Assembly (NCBI RefSeq): GCF_009649175.1 | Contig: NZ_WJPO01000013.1 | Span: 1 to 64,000 of the forward strand | DNA: 64,000 nt | From: Rhodovulum strictum | Lineage (GTDB): Bacteria; Pseudomonadota; Alphaproteobacteria; Rhodobacterales; Rhodobacteraceae | Direction of reading: 5' to 3' | Part shown: positions 42,234 to 51,212 of the stretch, in pieces | Layout: every line of letters begins with the position of its first letter | Numbering within the stretch: position 1 is the first letter of the stretch | Made by a program: the position numbers and the translations under genes | The notes under the pieces: model-generated | Told to the model about the DNA's origin: nothing | The model's database searches: none | The model's input: the letters and a program-made list of their open reading frames with translations, nothing else

Positions 42234-42626
42234 ATGCCGCTGATATCCGCTGCCCGCGCGGTGCGCGAAAACGCCCACGCCCCCTATTCGCGCTTCAAGG
42301 TGGGCGCGGCGATCCGCGGCGCCGACGGGGCGATCTATGCGGGCTGCAACGTGGAAAACATCGCCTCGCCCGAAGGCACCTGCGCCGAGGCGGGTGCGAT
42401 CGCGGCGATGGTGGCCGCAGGTTGCCGCGAGATCGTCGAGGTCGCGGTCATCGCGGACGGCCCCGCCCCGGTCACCCCCTGCGGCGGCTGCCGCCAGAAA
42501 CTGGCCGAATTCGCCGCAGCGGACGTGCCCGTGACCATGGCGACGCTGTCGGGCGAAACGCTGGTGATGACCGTAGGCGCGCTGCTGCCCGGCGCGTTCT
42601 CGGCGGCGCAAATGGGCGGGCGCTGA
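42234..42626 (+). CDS. cdd: Cytidine deaminase
   Basis: The product has 130 residues and deaminates cytidine and deoxycytidine. The ATG at 42234 follows AAGGAG. Zinc and catalytic residues are seen: Cys50 and Glu52 in GTCAEAGAI, Cys83 and Cys86 in PCGGCRQK, plus NAHAPYSRFKVGAA. It is the short homotetramer type. Its stop overlaps the deoA start (TGATG), making it the first gene of a coupled nucleoside salvage operon. Confidence 0.95.
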   Translation: MPLISAARAVRENAHAPYSRFKVGAAIRGADGAIYAGCNVENIASPEGTCAEAGAIAAMVAAGCREIVEVAVIADGPAPVTPCGGCRQKLAEFAAADVPVTMATLSGETLVMTVGALLPGAFSAAQMGGR

Positions 42627-43936
42627 TGGACGCGCGCGGCATCATCGCCAGGGTGCGCGACGGCGAGGCGCTGTCCCAGGACGACCTGATCTGGTTCGCC
42701 AGCGGGCTTGCCAGCGGGGCCGTGACCGATGCGCAGGCCGGGGCCTTTGCCATGGCGGTGCTGCTGAACGGCCTGACCACGCCCGAGCGGGTGGGGCTGA
42801 CACGCGCGATGCGCGACAGCGGCAAGGTGCTGGACTGGGATCTGCCTGGCCCGGTGCTGGACAAGCATTCCTCGGGCGGCATCGGCGATTGCGTGTCGCT
42901 GGTGCTTGCCCCCGCGCTGGCGGCCTGCGGCGCCTATGTGCCGATGATCTCGGGCCGCGGGTTGGGGCATACCGGCGGCACGCTCGACAAGCTGGAGGCG
43001 ATTCCGGGCTATCGCACGCAGGTTTCGGTGTCTGAACTGAAGTCGATCACCGCCGAGATCGGCTGCGCGATCGTCGGTGCCTCGGCCGATATCGCGCCTG
43101 CGGACCGGCGGCTTTACGCGGTGCGCGATGTCTCGGCCACGGTGGAAAGCATCGACCTGATAACCGCCTCGATCCTGTCCAAGAAACTGGCCGCCGGGCT
43201 CGAGGCGCTGGTGCTCGATGTCAAGGTCGGCTCGGGCGCCTTCATGAAGACACTGGACGAGGCCGAGGATCTGGCGCGCGCGCTGGTCACGACCGCGCAG
43301 GGGGCGGGCTGCATGACGACGGCGCTGATCACCGACATGTCGCAGCCGCTGGTCGGCGCGGCGGGCAATGCGCTGGAAGTCATCGAGGTGATGGAGACGC
43401 TCACGGGGACCGGCGTCACGCCCGCCCTGTGGGACATCACCTGTGCGCTTGGCGGCGAGGTGCTGGCGCTGGGCGGGCTGGCGGACGATTCTGCCGATGG
43501 CGCGCGGCGGATCGCGCGGGCGCTGGAATCGGGCGAGGCCGCGCTGAAATTCGGCGAGATGGTCGCCGAACTCGGCGGGCCGCTGGATTTCGTCGAACGC
43601 TGGCCCGACCGGCTGCCCGCCTCGCCCGTGATCCAGGAAGTGGTGGATAACGAGGGCGGCATCGTGCAGGCCATCGATGGCGAGGCGCTGGGGCTGGCGG
43701 TCGTGGCACTTGGCGGCGGGCGGCGGCGCGAGGGCGACCGGATCAACCCCTCGGTCGGGTTGTCGGAACTGGCCGCGCTGGGCGAGGATATCGGCGCGGG
43801 CCAGCCGCTGGCGCTGGTCCATGCCTCCTGCGAGGCAGATGCCGAGGCGGCGGCGCGGGCCGTGCTGGCGGCCTATCGGCTGGGCGACAGCGTGCCCGAC
43901 ATCCCCCCGCTGGTGCATCAGAGGATCCTGCGGTGA
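42626..43936 (+). CDS. deoA: Thymidine phosphorylase
   Basis: The product has 436 residues and splits thymidine or deoxyuridine to the free base and deoxyribose-1-phosphate. The start at 42626 overlaps the cdd stop; a very long upstream frame is a shadow of prpE. Motifs include LDKHSSGGIGDCVSLVLAP, MISGRGLGHTGGTLDKLEAI and VLDVKVGSGAFMKTLDEA. It resembles E. coli DeoA throughout, with the usual three-domain length. Its end overlaps deoB by 4 bases. Confidence 0.96.
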   Translation: MDARGIIARVRDGEALSQDDLIWFASGLASGAVTDAQAGAFAMAVLLNGLTTPERVGLTRAMRDSGKVLDWDLPGPVLDKHSSGGIGDCVSLVLAPALAACGAYVPMISGRGLGHTGGTLDKLEAIPGYRTQVSVSELKSITAEIGCAIVGASADIAPADRRLYAVRDVSATVESIDLITASILSKKLAAGLEALVLDVKVGSGAFMKTLDEAEDLARALVTTAQGAGCMTTALITDMSQPLVGAAGNALEVIEVMETLTGTGVTPALWDITCALGGEVLALGGLADDSADGARRIARALESGEAALKFGEMVAELGGPLDFVERWPDRLPASPVIQEVVDNEGGIVQAIDGEALGLAVVALGGGRRREGDRINPSVGLSELAALGEDIGAGQPLALVHASCEADAEAAARAVLAAYRLGDSVPDIPPLVHQRILR

Positions 43937-45144
43937 CACGCGCCTTTCTGGTGGTGATCGATTCCGTGGGCTGCGGCGGCGCACCCGATGCAGGCGCCTT
44001 TTTCAGCGATGGCATGCCGGATACCGGAGCGAACACACTTGCACATATCGCACATGCCTGCGCCGCTGGCTCCGCCAAATCCGGCCGGACTGGCCCATTG
44101 AACTTGCACAATCTCGATAATCTGGGCCTTGGTGCCGCGATCCGGCTGGCCAGCGGCGAAGCCGCGCCGGGGCTGGGCGCCGCGCCGCAGGGCCTATGGG
44201 GCGCAGCAACCGAAACCTCGCGCGGGAAGGACACGCCATCGGGCCATTGGGAACTGGCGGGGGTGCCGGTGCCCTGGGACTGGCACTATTTCCCGCGCAC
44301 GGTGCCCGCCTTTCCCGAAGCCCTGCTTGCCGAGTTGCGCGCCCTCGCGGGCACCGACGGCACGCTGGGCAATTGCCACGCCTCGGGCACCGAGATCATT
44401 GCACAACTGGGCGCCGAGCATCTGAGGACCGGCTGGCCGATCTGCTACACCTCGGCCGACAGCGTGTTCCAGATCGCCGCCCATGAACAGTCCTTCGGGC
44501 TCGACCGGCTGTTGCGACTTTGTCAGGCGATCGCACCCAGCCTGCACGCGATGCGGGTTGGCCGCGTCATCGCGCGCCCCTTCACCGGCAGCCCCGAAAC
44601 CGGCTTCAACCGCACGCAGAACCGCCACGACTATGCCTGCGCCCCGCCCGCGCCAACGCTCTGCGACTGGGTGCAGGGGTCGGGGCGGCGGGTGCAGGCC
44701 ATCGGCAAGATCGGCGACATCTTTTCCATGCGCGGCATCGACGAGCTGCGCAGGGGCAGCGATGCCGAGTTGATGGAACATTGGGTCGCGCTGATGGATC
44801 AGGCCCCCGAAGGCAGCCTGACCTTCGCCAATTTCGTCGAGTTCGACAGCCTTTATGGCCACCGCCGCGATGTTGCGGGCTATGCAAGCGCGCTGGAATG
44901 GTTCGACGCACAACTGCCCCGCGTCTTCGCCCGGATGCGGCCCGGCGATCTGATCCTGATCACCGCCGATCATGGCAACGACCCGACATGGCCCGGCACC
45001 GACCACACCCGCGAACGCGTGCCGGTGCTGGGCGCGGGGCTCGGCCCCCGCGCAATCGGCCTTGTCGCCTTTGCCGATGTCGCGGCCAGCATCGCCGCGC
45101 ATCTGGGCGTGCCCGCGCAAGGCCCGGGACGGAGTTTCCTGTGA
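43933..45144 (+). CDS. deoB: Phosphopentomutase
   Basis: The product has 403 residues and converts (deoxy)ribose-1-phosphate to the 5-phosphate. Alkaline-phosphatase-superfamily metal sites are visible: the N-terminal FLVVIDSVGCGGAPDAG, SGHWELAG, NFVEFDSLYGHRRDVAGY, and ITADHGNDPTWPGTDHTRE. The start GTG overlaps deoA by 4 bases. A deoxyribose-phosphate aldolase (deoC) does not follow it here. Confidence 0.96.
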   Translation: MTRAFLVVIDSVGCGGAPDAGAFFSDGMPDTGANTLAHIAHACAAGSAKSGRTGPLNLHNLDNLGLGAAIRLASGEAAPGLGAAPQGLWGAATETSRGKDTPSGHWELAGVPVPWDWHYFPRTVPAFPEALLAELRALAGTDGTLGNCHASGTEIIAQLGAEHLRTGWPICYTSADSVFQIAAHEQSFGLDRLLRLCQAIAPSLHAMRVGRVIARPFTGSPETGFNRTQNRHDYACAPPAPTLCDWVQGSGRRVQAIGKIGDIFSMRGIDELRRGSDAELMEHWVALMDQAPEGSLTFANFVEFDSLYGHRRDVAGYASALEWFDAQLPRVFARMRPGDLILITADHGNDPTWPGTDHTRERVPVLGAGLGPRAIGLVAFADVAASIAAHLGVPAQGPGRSFL

Positions 45145-46133
45145 GCCTGACCGCCCTGCCCAGGATCGAACTGCATCACCACCTGGAAGGGGCCGCACCG
45201 CCCGCGCTGATCCGCGACATGGCGCGTGCCCGGCATGTCGACATTTCGGGTATCTTCGGTCCTGATGGCGGCTATTTCTGCCGGGATTTCCCCCAGTTTC
45301 TCGACATCTACGAAGCCGCGACCTCGGTGCTGCAAGGCCCCGGCGATTATGCCCGGCTGACCGCGGCCGTTCTGGAACAGGCGGCCGCGCAGGGCGTGGT
45401 CTACCTGGAAACCTTCCTATCGCCCGATTTCTGCGGCGGCCGCGACCTGACGGCCTGGCGCGAATATCTGCATGCCATCGAGGAAGCGGCCGCCGCAGCC
45501 GAGGCCGCACATGGCATCACGCTGCGCGGCATCGTCACCTGCATCCGCCATTTCGGCCCCGACAAGGCCCGCCAGACAGCCCTGTGCGCCGCCGAAACCG
45601 CAGGTCCGTTCATCGTCGGCTTCGGCATCGCGGGCAATGAGACCGCAGGCCATCCGCGCGATTTCGCCTGGGCCTTCGACATGGCGCGCGAGGCGGGGCT
45701 GGGGCTGACGGCGCATGCGGGCGAATGGGGCGGGCCGCAATCGGTGCGGGACGCGCTGTCCGATCTGCGGGTGGACCGCATCGGCCATGGCGTGCGCGCC
45801 ATCGAGGATCCCGCGCTGGTCGAGCATCTGGTCGAAACCGGCATCGTGCTGGAAATCTGCCCGGGGTCGAACATCGCGCTGGGGCTCTACCCCGACTGGC
45901 GGTCGCACCCGATCGAGCGACTGCGCAAGGCGGGGGTCAAGCTGACCGTCTCGACCGATGATCCGCCCTTCTTCCGCACCAGCATGACCCGCGAATATGA
46001 CCGGCTTGCCGATGCCTTCGGCTGGGACGAGGACGTTTTCGCACAGATCAACCGGGTGGCGCTGGACGCCGCCTTCTGCGACGCTGACACCCGCGCCGCG
46101 ATCGCCAAGAAACTGGAGCCTGCCGATGTATGA
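45141..46133 (+). CDS. add: Adenosine deaminase
   Basis: The product has 330 residues and deaminates adenosine or, in some relatives, adenine. The GTG at 45141 overlaps the deoB stop (GTGA). Metal and catalytic motifs are [44 protein letters not shown] and [15 protein letters not shown]. The variant DDPP with FF is common in proteobacterial add. Its last 8 bases overlap upp. Confidence 0.93.
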   Translation: MSLTALPRIELHHHLEGAAPPALIRDMARARHVDISGIFGPDGGYFCRDFPQFLDIYEAATSVLQGPGDYARLTAAVLEQAAAQGVVYLETFLSPDFCGGRDLTAWREYLHAIEEAAAAAEAAHGITLRGIVTCIRHFGPDKARQTALCAAETAGPFIVGFGIAGNETAGHPRDFAWAFDMAREAGLGLTAHAGEWGGPQSVRDALSDLRVDRIGHGVRAIEDPALVEHLVETGIVLEICPGSNIALGLYPDWRSHPIERLRKAGVKLTVSTDDPPFFRTSMTREYDRLADAFGWDEDVFAQINRVALDAAFCDADTRAAIAKKLEPADV

Positions 46134-46758
46134 GCATCTGACCATCGTCAAACACCCGCTGGTGCAGCACAAGCTGACGCTGATGCGCGACAAGGACACG
46201 CCCACCGCCGTCTTCCGCCAGCTTCTGCGCGAGATCAGCCAGTTGCTGGCCTACGAGATCACCCGCGAACTGGAAATGACGACCCGCCGCATCGAGACGC
46301 CGCTCTGCGAGATGGACGCCCCCGTGCTGGCGGGCAAGAAACTGGCGCTGGTGTCGATCCTGCGGGCGGGCAACGGGCTCCTGGACGGGGTGCTGGAACT
46401 GGTGCCGTCCGCGCGGGTGGGCTATGTCGGGCTTTACCGCGACGAGAAGACGCTTCTGCCGGTGCAATATTACTACAAGGTGCCGACCGATCTGGAAGAC
46501 CGGCTGGTGATCGTGCTGGACCCGATGCTGGCCACCGGCAATTCCTCGGCCGCGGCGGTCGATCTGCTCAAGGCGTCGGGGGCGAACAATATCCGCTTCA
46601 TGTGCCTTCTGGCCGCGCCCGAAGGCGTCGCGCGGATGGGACAGGCGCATCCGGATGTCCCCATCGTCACGGCGGCGGTGGACGAATGCCTGAACGAACA
46701 CGGATATATCGTGCCGGGTCTAGGGGATGCGGGCGACCGGATGTTCGGCACCAGATAG
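46126..46758 (+). CDS. upp: Uracil phosphoribosyltransferase
   Basis: The product has 210 residues and salvages uracil to UMP with PRPP. The start at 46126 ([20 protein letters not shown]) overlaps add. The PRPP site is [18 protein letters not shown] and the uracil site is near [18 protein letters not shown]. It closes the salvage operon, so uracil can be either salvaged here or degraded by the island at 12-25 kb. Confidence 0.96.
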   Translation: MYEHLTIVKHPLVQHKLTLMRDKDTPTAVFRQLLREISQLLAYEITRELEMTTRRIETPLCEMDAPVLAGKKLALVSILRAGNGLLDGVLELVPSARVGYVGLYRDEKTLLPVQYYYKVPTDLEDRLVIVLDPMLATGNSSAAAVDLLKASGANNIRFMCLLAAPEGVARMGQAHPDVPIVTAAVDECLNEHGYIVPGLGDAGDRMFGTR

Positions 46759-46823
46759 CCGGAAACCACTTTACAACTTGTGGGCGATCTGGCAGTCTAT
46801 GACTAGATATTGTGGGGCATCGC

Positions 46824-47336
46824 ATGGAAATCCGCGCCAGACTTTGCACATTCCTCGCGGTTGCGGGTTTGGGCGCGGCGCTCGGGTCGGCCCCCGCACC
46901 CGGTCTGGCCAACGGAACCGGGGCGATGGACGCAACGATCCGGCCCCTGCCGGTGCGCATTCCGCCGGGCTTTCGCGCGGTGTGGGAGGATGACCGGCTG
47001 AACCCGCAGCGCGGGCCGCGCACGGCCCGGGGCGATGCCCAGATGGCGCTGGTCTGGACCGATACGGTGCCGATGCAACTGGCAAAGCCCACGGTCCCGG
47101 CCGCGGCGGCGCCCCGCTTTCTGCGAGTCGGCGCCTATGACACGGACACGGCGGCCCGGCCGACCGTCCGGACGATCCAGGGCCTTGGCCTGCCGGTCAG
47201 CCGGGCATCCGGGCAGCGCGCCGGCCAGCCCGTCCAGGTGATCTATGCCGGCCCCTTCCGCGATGCCGCAGCACTGGCGCGGGCCGAAACCCGGCTGAAA
47301 CGCGCAGGCTTCTTCGACCTCGAATATCGCAAGTAA
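46824..47336 (+). CDS. Secreted SPOR-domain protein
   Basis: The product has 170 residues from the ATG at 46824; a GTG 12 bases earlier is the alternative. The signal peptide is MEIRARLCTFLAVAGLGAAL. The C-terminal 75 residues read as a SPOR domain (RFLRVGAYDT, then QVIYAGPFRDAAALARAETR). SPOR domains bind denuded septal peptidoglycan, so a cell-division or envelope role is likely. The T-tailed hairpin at 47361-47382 ends the transcript. Confidence 0.8.
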   Translation: MEIRARLCTFLAVAGLGAALGSAPAPGLANGTGAMDATIRPLPVRIPPGFRAVWEDDRLNPQRGPRTARGDAQMALVWTDTVPMQLAKPTVPAAAAPRFLRVGAYDTDTAARPTVRTIQGLGLPVSRASGQRAGQPVQVIYAGPFRDAAALARAETRLKRAGFFDLEYRK

Positions 47337-47360
47337 GACGATCGAGCAGCAAGACAGAGG

Positions 47361-47382
47361 CGCCCCGTCCCCGGACGGGGCG
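47361..47382 (+). terminator. Rho-independent terminator after the SPOR gene
   Basis: CGCCCCGTCC (47361-47370) pairs with GGACGGGGCG (47373-47382), leaving an effective loop of about 4-6 bases, and is followed by TTTCACTTT. It is the only hairpin in the window I noted that has a clear T-rich tail. Confidence 0.8.
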
Positions 47383-47402
47383 TTTCACTTTGCAGGGCTG
47401 CC

Positions 47403-48419
47403 TCAGCCCCCGCAGATCGCCTGAAGCTGCACCCAGTCGCCATCCGACAGCAGCGGCGGCGCCAGCTTGCCGCGCATCGGGTCGGCCTCGACCAGACCCA
47501 GCACCCGCTCGCCCGAGATGTCGAGCGCATAGGCATAGGGCGCCGAGGGCACGCCCGCGCGGGCGAAGCGCTCGATCAGGGCGTCGTCGGGCAGCGGCCG
47601 GGGGGGTGCCGTCAGCACGGTGCGGGCGTGCTGGTCAAGCGCGCGCTCGGGCAGGTGGCCGGTTGTCAGCAGCCGGAAGGTCGCCAGAACGCCCGCCTCC
47701 TTCAGCAGCATGGCCAGCGGATCGGACCGCGCGGCGCGGGCGGATTCGGCCAGGATGAACCCCGCAACGGCGCTGGGATCGTCATGCTCCTCGACCAGCG
47801 CGCGGTTCAGAAGGATGATCCGCCCCGGCAGATGCGTCGCCCGCGGCATCCCCGTGGGCAGCACGAAGACACGCGCCCCGCTGCCGGGCAGAAGCCGCTC
47901 GGTCAGCCGGTCCAGCGCCTGCGCACCGCCCGGGCGGGTGCAGGGCGGGCCGGTGACCTGCGTCACCCGGCCCAGAAGATCGCGCCCGATCTCGGCGCGG
48001 ACCTGAAGCGGCACGACCGACACGGTATGGCGCACCAGCGCGCCCGGCAGCCAGAACACGCCCAGCGCCATGATCCCGGCGGCGATGGCACCAAGGATCG
48101 CCAGCCGCAGCCGCCCGGGATGCGGTTCGGCCCGCGATACGGCCGTGCGCACGGTTTCCAGCGCCTCGATCATCAGGGGATCGTCCACCTCCAGCGTCTC
48201 GTCGCTGTCGGTGTCGGGGGCATAAAGCGCGGGCATCTCGCCCGGGTTCAGCCGGTCCAGAGCGGCCAGCGACCAATGCGTCAGCACCCGGTCGGCACTG
48301 TCGGCAACCACCAGCGAGGCGTCGCCGAAGGACAGGATCACGTTCCGGCGCTGGGCCTCGGCGTGTTCGCGCCAGACCCCGGGGCTTTCGAGCCGTTGAT
48401 ACTGCTTGAGCGCCGTCAT
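47403..48419 (-). CDS. Membrane-anchored protein, possibly a degenerate M48-type protease
   Basis: The product has 338 residues, starting at 48419. The first 100 residues are cytoplasmic with a PH-like look (VILSFGDASLVVADSADRVL). A membrane helix lies at about 105-125 (LAILGAIAAGIMALGVFWLP). The periplasmic part contains PGRIILLNRALVEEHDDPSA and GFILAESARAARSDPLAMLL. The order of these segments recalls M48 metalloproteases, but the HExxH zinc motif is replaced by AESAR, so it is probably not an active peptidase of that type. Function unknown. Confidence 0.65.
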   Translation of the reverse strand: MTALKQYQRLESPGVWREHAEAQRRNVILSFGDASLVVADSADRVLTHWSLAALDRLNPGEMPALYAPDTDSDETLEVDDPLMIEALETVRTAVSRAEPHPGRLRLAILGAIAAGIMALGVFWLPGALVRHTVSVVPLQVRAEIGRDLLGRVTQVTGPPCTRPGGAQALDRLTERLLPGSGARVFVLPTGMPRATHLPGRIILLNRALVEEHDDPSAVAGFILAESARAARSDPLAMLLKEAGVLATFRLLTTGHLPERALDQHARTVLTAPPRPLPDDALIERFARAGVPSAPYAYALDISGERVLGLVEADPMRGKLAPPLLSDGDWVQLQAICGG

Positions 48420-48492
48420 GGGCGGCCGACCGTGCCTGTCCGTTGCCTGCAATCACGCCCAGAGATACCCGCGCAGCGCGCGCGCCACAATC

Positions 48493-50118
48493 TCACAACT
48501 CCTTCGCCAGCTTGCGCAGCTCGAACTTCTGGATCTTGCCGGTCGAGGTCTTGGGCAATTCGCGGAATACCACCGTCTTGGGCGTCTTGAACCCGGCAAG
48601 CTGGTCGCGGGCAAAGGCGATCAGCGTGGCCTCGTCGACACTGTGGCCGTCCTTTAACTCGACAAAGGCGCAGGGCACCTCGCCCCATTTCTCGTCGGGC
48701 TTGGCCACCACGGCGCACAGCAGCACATCGGGGTGGCGCATCAGCACGCCCTCGACCTCGACCGAGCTGACATTCTCGCCGCCCGAGATGATGATGTCCT
48801 TGGCCCGGTCGGCGATCTGAAGGTAGCTGTCGGGATGATGCACCGCCAGGTCGCCCGAATGGAAATAGCCGCCCTGGAAAGCCTCGCGCGTGGCGCGGGG
48901 GTTCTTCAGATAGCCCTTCATCACCCCGTTGCCGCGGAACACGATCTCGCCCTGCGTCTGCCCGTTCATCTGCACCTGCTGGTGCTTTTCGTCCCAGACC
49001 CGCGCCGGTTCCATGAAGGGCATCGCCACACCCTGCCGCGCCTTGAGCGCGGCGCGCTCCTCGCCCTGCGCATGGTCCCATTTGCTGTTCCATGTGCATT
49101 CTGTCGCCGGGCCATAGGTTTCCGTCAGCCCGTAGACATGGGTGATGTTGAATCCCATCGGCTCGATCCGGGCCAGCGTGACCGGGGCAGGGGGGGCGCC
49201 CGCGGTGAAGACCTCGACCAGGTGGCCAAATTCGCGCCGGTCCTCGTCCTTGGCGTTGACCAGCATGTTCAGAACGATCGGCGCACCGCCGAAATGGGTC
49301 ACGCCCTCGTCCGCGATGGCGTCGAAGATCGCGCGCGCCGTGATGTCGCGGCAACAGACGGCCGTGCCGCCGACCAGCGGCATCATCCAAGTGTGGCACC
49401 AGCCGTTGCAATGGAACAGCGGCACGATGGTCAGGTATTTCGGATGAAGCGTCATCCGCCAGGAAATCACCTGCCCCATCGCGTTCAGATAGGCGCCGCG
49501 ATGGTGATAGACCACGCCCTTGGGCCGCCCGGTGGTGCCCGACGTGTAGTTCAACGCCAGGCTTTCCCACTCGTCCTCGGGCAGGATCCAGTCGAAATCG
49601 GGATCGGCCTTGGCCAGGATATCCTCGTATTCGGGATACTCGCCGATCGCATGCACGCCTGCGGCATCGTCGGCCACCTCGATGATGACGGGGGGCTCGC
49701 CCTCCATGTCCTCGATGGCGGCGGCGGCCAGCGGGATGAATTGCGGATCGCACAGCAGCACCTTGGCCCCGCCATGGTCCAGGATGTAGCTGACCGTATT
49801 GGCGTCGAGCCGGATGTTGATCGTGTTCAGCACCGCCCCGCAGGCGGGCACGCCGAAATGCGCCTCGGCCTGGGCGGGGATGTTGGGCAAGAGCGTCGCC
49901 ACCACATCGCCCGGTTTCACACCCATCGCCGCCAGCGCCGAGGCCAGCCGCGTCACCCGCGCATGATACTGCCGGTAGGTGTAGCGGCGGCCACCGTAGA
50001 CAAGGGCCTCGTGATCGGGAAACACCTGCAAGGCCCGGGCAAGGAAGGACAAGGGCGTCAGCGGCACGAAATTCGCCGCGCATTTCTCCAGACCCGTTTC
50101 GTCGGACAGCCAGCCCAT
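48493..50118 (-). CDS. Acyl-CoA ligase (AMP-forming; DmdB-like or medium-chain type)
   Basis: The product has 541 residues and activates a carboxylic acid with ATP and CoA. Motifs are LNYTSGTTGRPKGVVYHHRG, VYGLTETYGPATECTW, YFHSGDLAVHHPDSYLQIAD, and the catalytic Lys in LPKTSTGKIQKFELRKL. The region TIVPLFHCNGWCHTWMMP and the N-terminus MGWLSDETGLEKCAANFVPL are like roseobacter enzymes that act on methylmercaptopropionate (DmdB), but medium-chain fatty acids are equally possible. It lies near beta-oxidation genes and is divergent from the Hint-domain gene. Confidence 0.85.
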   Translation of the reverse strand: MGWLSDETGLEKCAANFVPLTPLSFLARALQVFPDHEALVYGGRRYTYRQYHARVTRLASALAAMGVKPGDVVATLLPNIPAQAEAHFGVPACGAVLNTINIRLDANTVSYILDHGGAKVLLCDPQFIPLAAAAIEDMEGEPPVIIEVADDAAGVHAIGEYPEYEDILAKADPDFDWILPEDEWESLALNYTSGTTGRPKGVVYHHRGAYLNAMGQVISWRMTLHPKYLTIVPLFHCNGWCHTWMMPLVGGTAVCCRDITARAIFDAIADEGVTHFGGAPIVLNMLVNAKDEDRREFGHLVEVFTAGAPPAPVTLARIEPMGFNITHVYGLTETYGPATECTWNSKWDHAQGEERAALKARQGVAMPFMEPARVWDEKHQQVQMNGQTQGEIVFRGNGVMKGYLKNPRATREAFQGGYFHSGDLAVHHPDSYLQIADRAKDIIISGGENVSSVEVEGVLMRHPDVLLCAVVAKPDEKWGEVPCAFVELKDGHSVDEATLIAFARDQLAGFKTPKTVVFRELPKTSTGKIQKFELRKLAKEL

Positions 50119-50501
50119 TGTTCCTTGCCTCCCGGTGCTTCGTTGGACGGCGCGGAGTTTGGCCGCGGCGCGCAGCTTTGAAAAGGGCCGTCGCGCAGAT
50201 CAGACCCTGCGCCGCATCGGGCTGCGCCGATTCTCCTGCGCCCGGCGCGCCGGTCGATGGCGGCCCGGTCATGGTTGACTGTTCCTGACCGGCCCCCAAT
50301 GCCCCCGCGACGCATCCGATTGCGCGAGCCCGCGACACGCGCGCCGCAATGCAATCGCAATCGGGCCGAATTGCCGTCCGCACGCCCGGGTTAACGTTGC
50401 TGTAGCGAACAGGCCGGCCCCGACCCGGCATGCCGACGGCAGACCACCCGATCACGGCCCCTGACAAACCAGGGCCGCACCAACATTCTGGGGAGCGGAA
50501 G
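50119..50501. other. Divergent intergenic region, ligase/Hint
   Basis: These 383 bases separate the acyl-CoA ligase gene (minus) and the Hint-domain gene (plus). No gene is supported. The only notable point is GGTTAACGTT at about 50389-50398, a partial match to the MerR-type palindrome described at 54714 and 57448. It is too weak to call an operator. Confidence 0.4.
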
Positions 50502-51212
50502 ATGGAATTCAGGATCGCCTTCGAAGGCTGCGAACCGGCCACGGGGTTCGAGGACGAACCACAACCTTGCGGGGGCGGGCCGGTGCGCGGGATCGCCGGG
50601 CTGGCCTCGGGCTTTGTCGCGGGGACCGAGATCGCCACCACGACCGGATGGCGGGCGGTCGAGGCGCTGGCGCCGGGCGACCGGGTGCTGACCTTCGATC
50701 ATGGCTCGCAGCCGGTGCGCGCGGTCCAGCGCGGGTTCCTGTGGCGGGGCTGGACGCCCTGCCCCGCCCCGCTCTGGCCGCTTCTGGTGCCCGCGGGGGT
50801 GCTGGGCAATTCCACCCCGCTGACGCTGTTGGCGGAGCAAAGCGTTCTGGTCGAATCCGACCTTGCCGAAGACCTGTACGGCGATCCATTCGTGCTTCTG
50901 CCCGCGCGCTATCTCGAAGACGCGTTGGGCATCGAGCGCGTCGCGCCCCGGCTCGGGATGCCGGTCGAGGTGATCGTGCCCCTGTTCGACCGGCCCGAGA
51001 TCGCCCTTGCGAACGGCGCCGCGCTGGTGTTCTGCCCGGCCCGGGGCGAGGGCGAAACCGTGCCGCTGAACCGACTTTGCGAATTGCAGGTCGCAGAGGA
51101 TTGCAACTACCTGCGCCCCCGCGCCCCGCATGACGCGCGGCGGCTTGCCAAGGCGTTGGGCGACCAGGGTCCGGCGCCGGACCCCGGCTTTGGTCCGCGT
51201 CAGGCGGCCTGA
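50502..51212 (+). CDS. Hint (hedgehog/intein)-domain protein
   Basis: The product has 236 residues, starting at the ATG at 50502 behind GGGGAGCGGAAG. Residues about 45-85 show the Hint entry GFVAGTEIATTTGWRAVEAL followed by PGDRVLTFDHG, and the rest is a Hint_2-type fold. The position equivalent to the nucleophilic Cys is Thr (AGTEI), so classical autoprocessing is doubtful. In Rhodobacterales such domains are often attached to RTX-type secreted proteins; here it stands alone. Its stop overlaps the FadJ-type gene by 13 bases on the opposite strand. Confidence 0.8.
   Translation: MEFRIAFEGCEPATGFEDEPQPCGGGPVRGIAGLASGFVAGTEIATTTGWRAVEALAPGDRVLTFDHGSQPVRAVQRGFLWRGWTPCPAPLWPLLVPAGVLGNSTPLTLLAEQSVLVESDLAEDLYGDPFVLLPARYLEDALGIERVAPRLGMPVEVIVPLFDRPEIALANGAALVFCPARGEGETVPLNRLCELQVAEDCNYLRPRAPHDARRLAKALGDQGPAPDPGFGPRQAA

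Noticed and set aside
40067-42625. Very long plus-strand open frame leading into deoA
   Set aside because: It is the antisense of prpE in a high-GC genome. The deoA start with family resemblance is at 42626.
50389-50399. Third copy of the MerR-type operator upstream of the acyl-CoA ligase
   Set aside because: Only GGTTAACGTT matches one half and part of the other, and it lies about 270 bases from the ligase start. It is too weak to list as a site.
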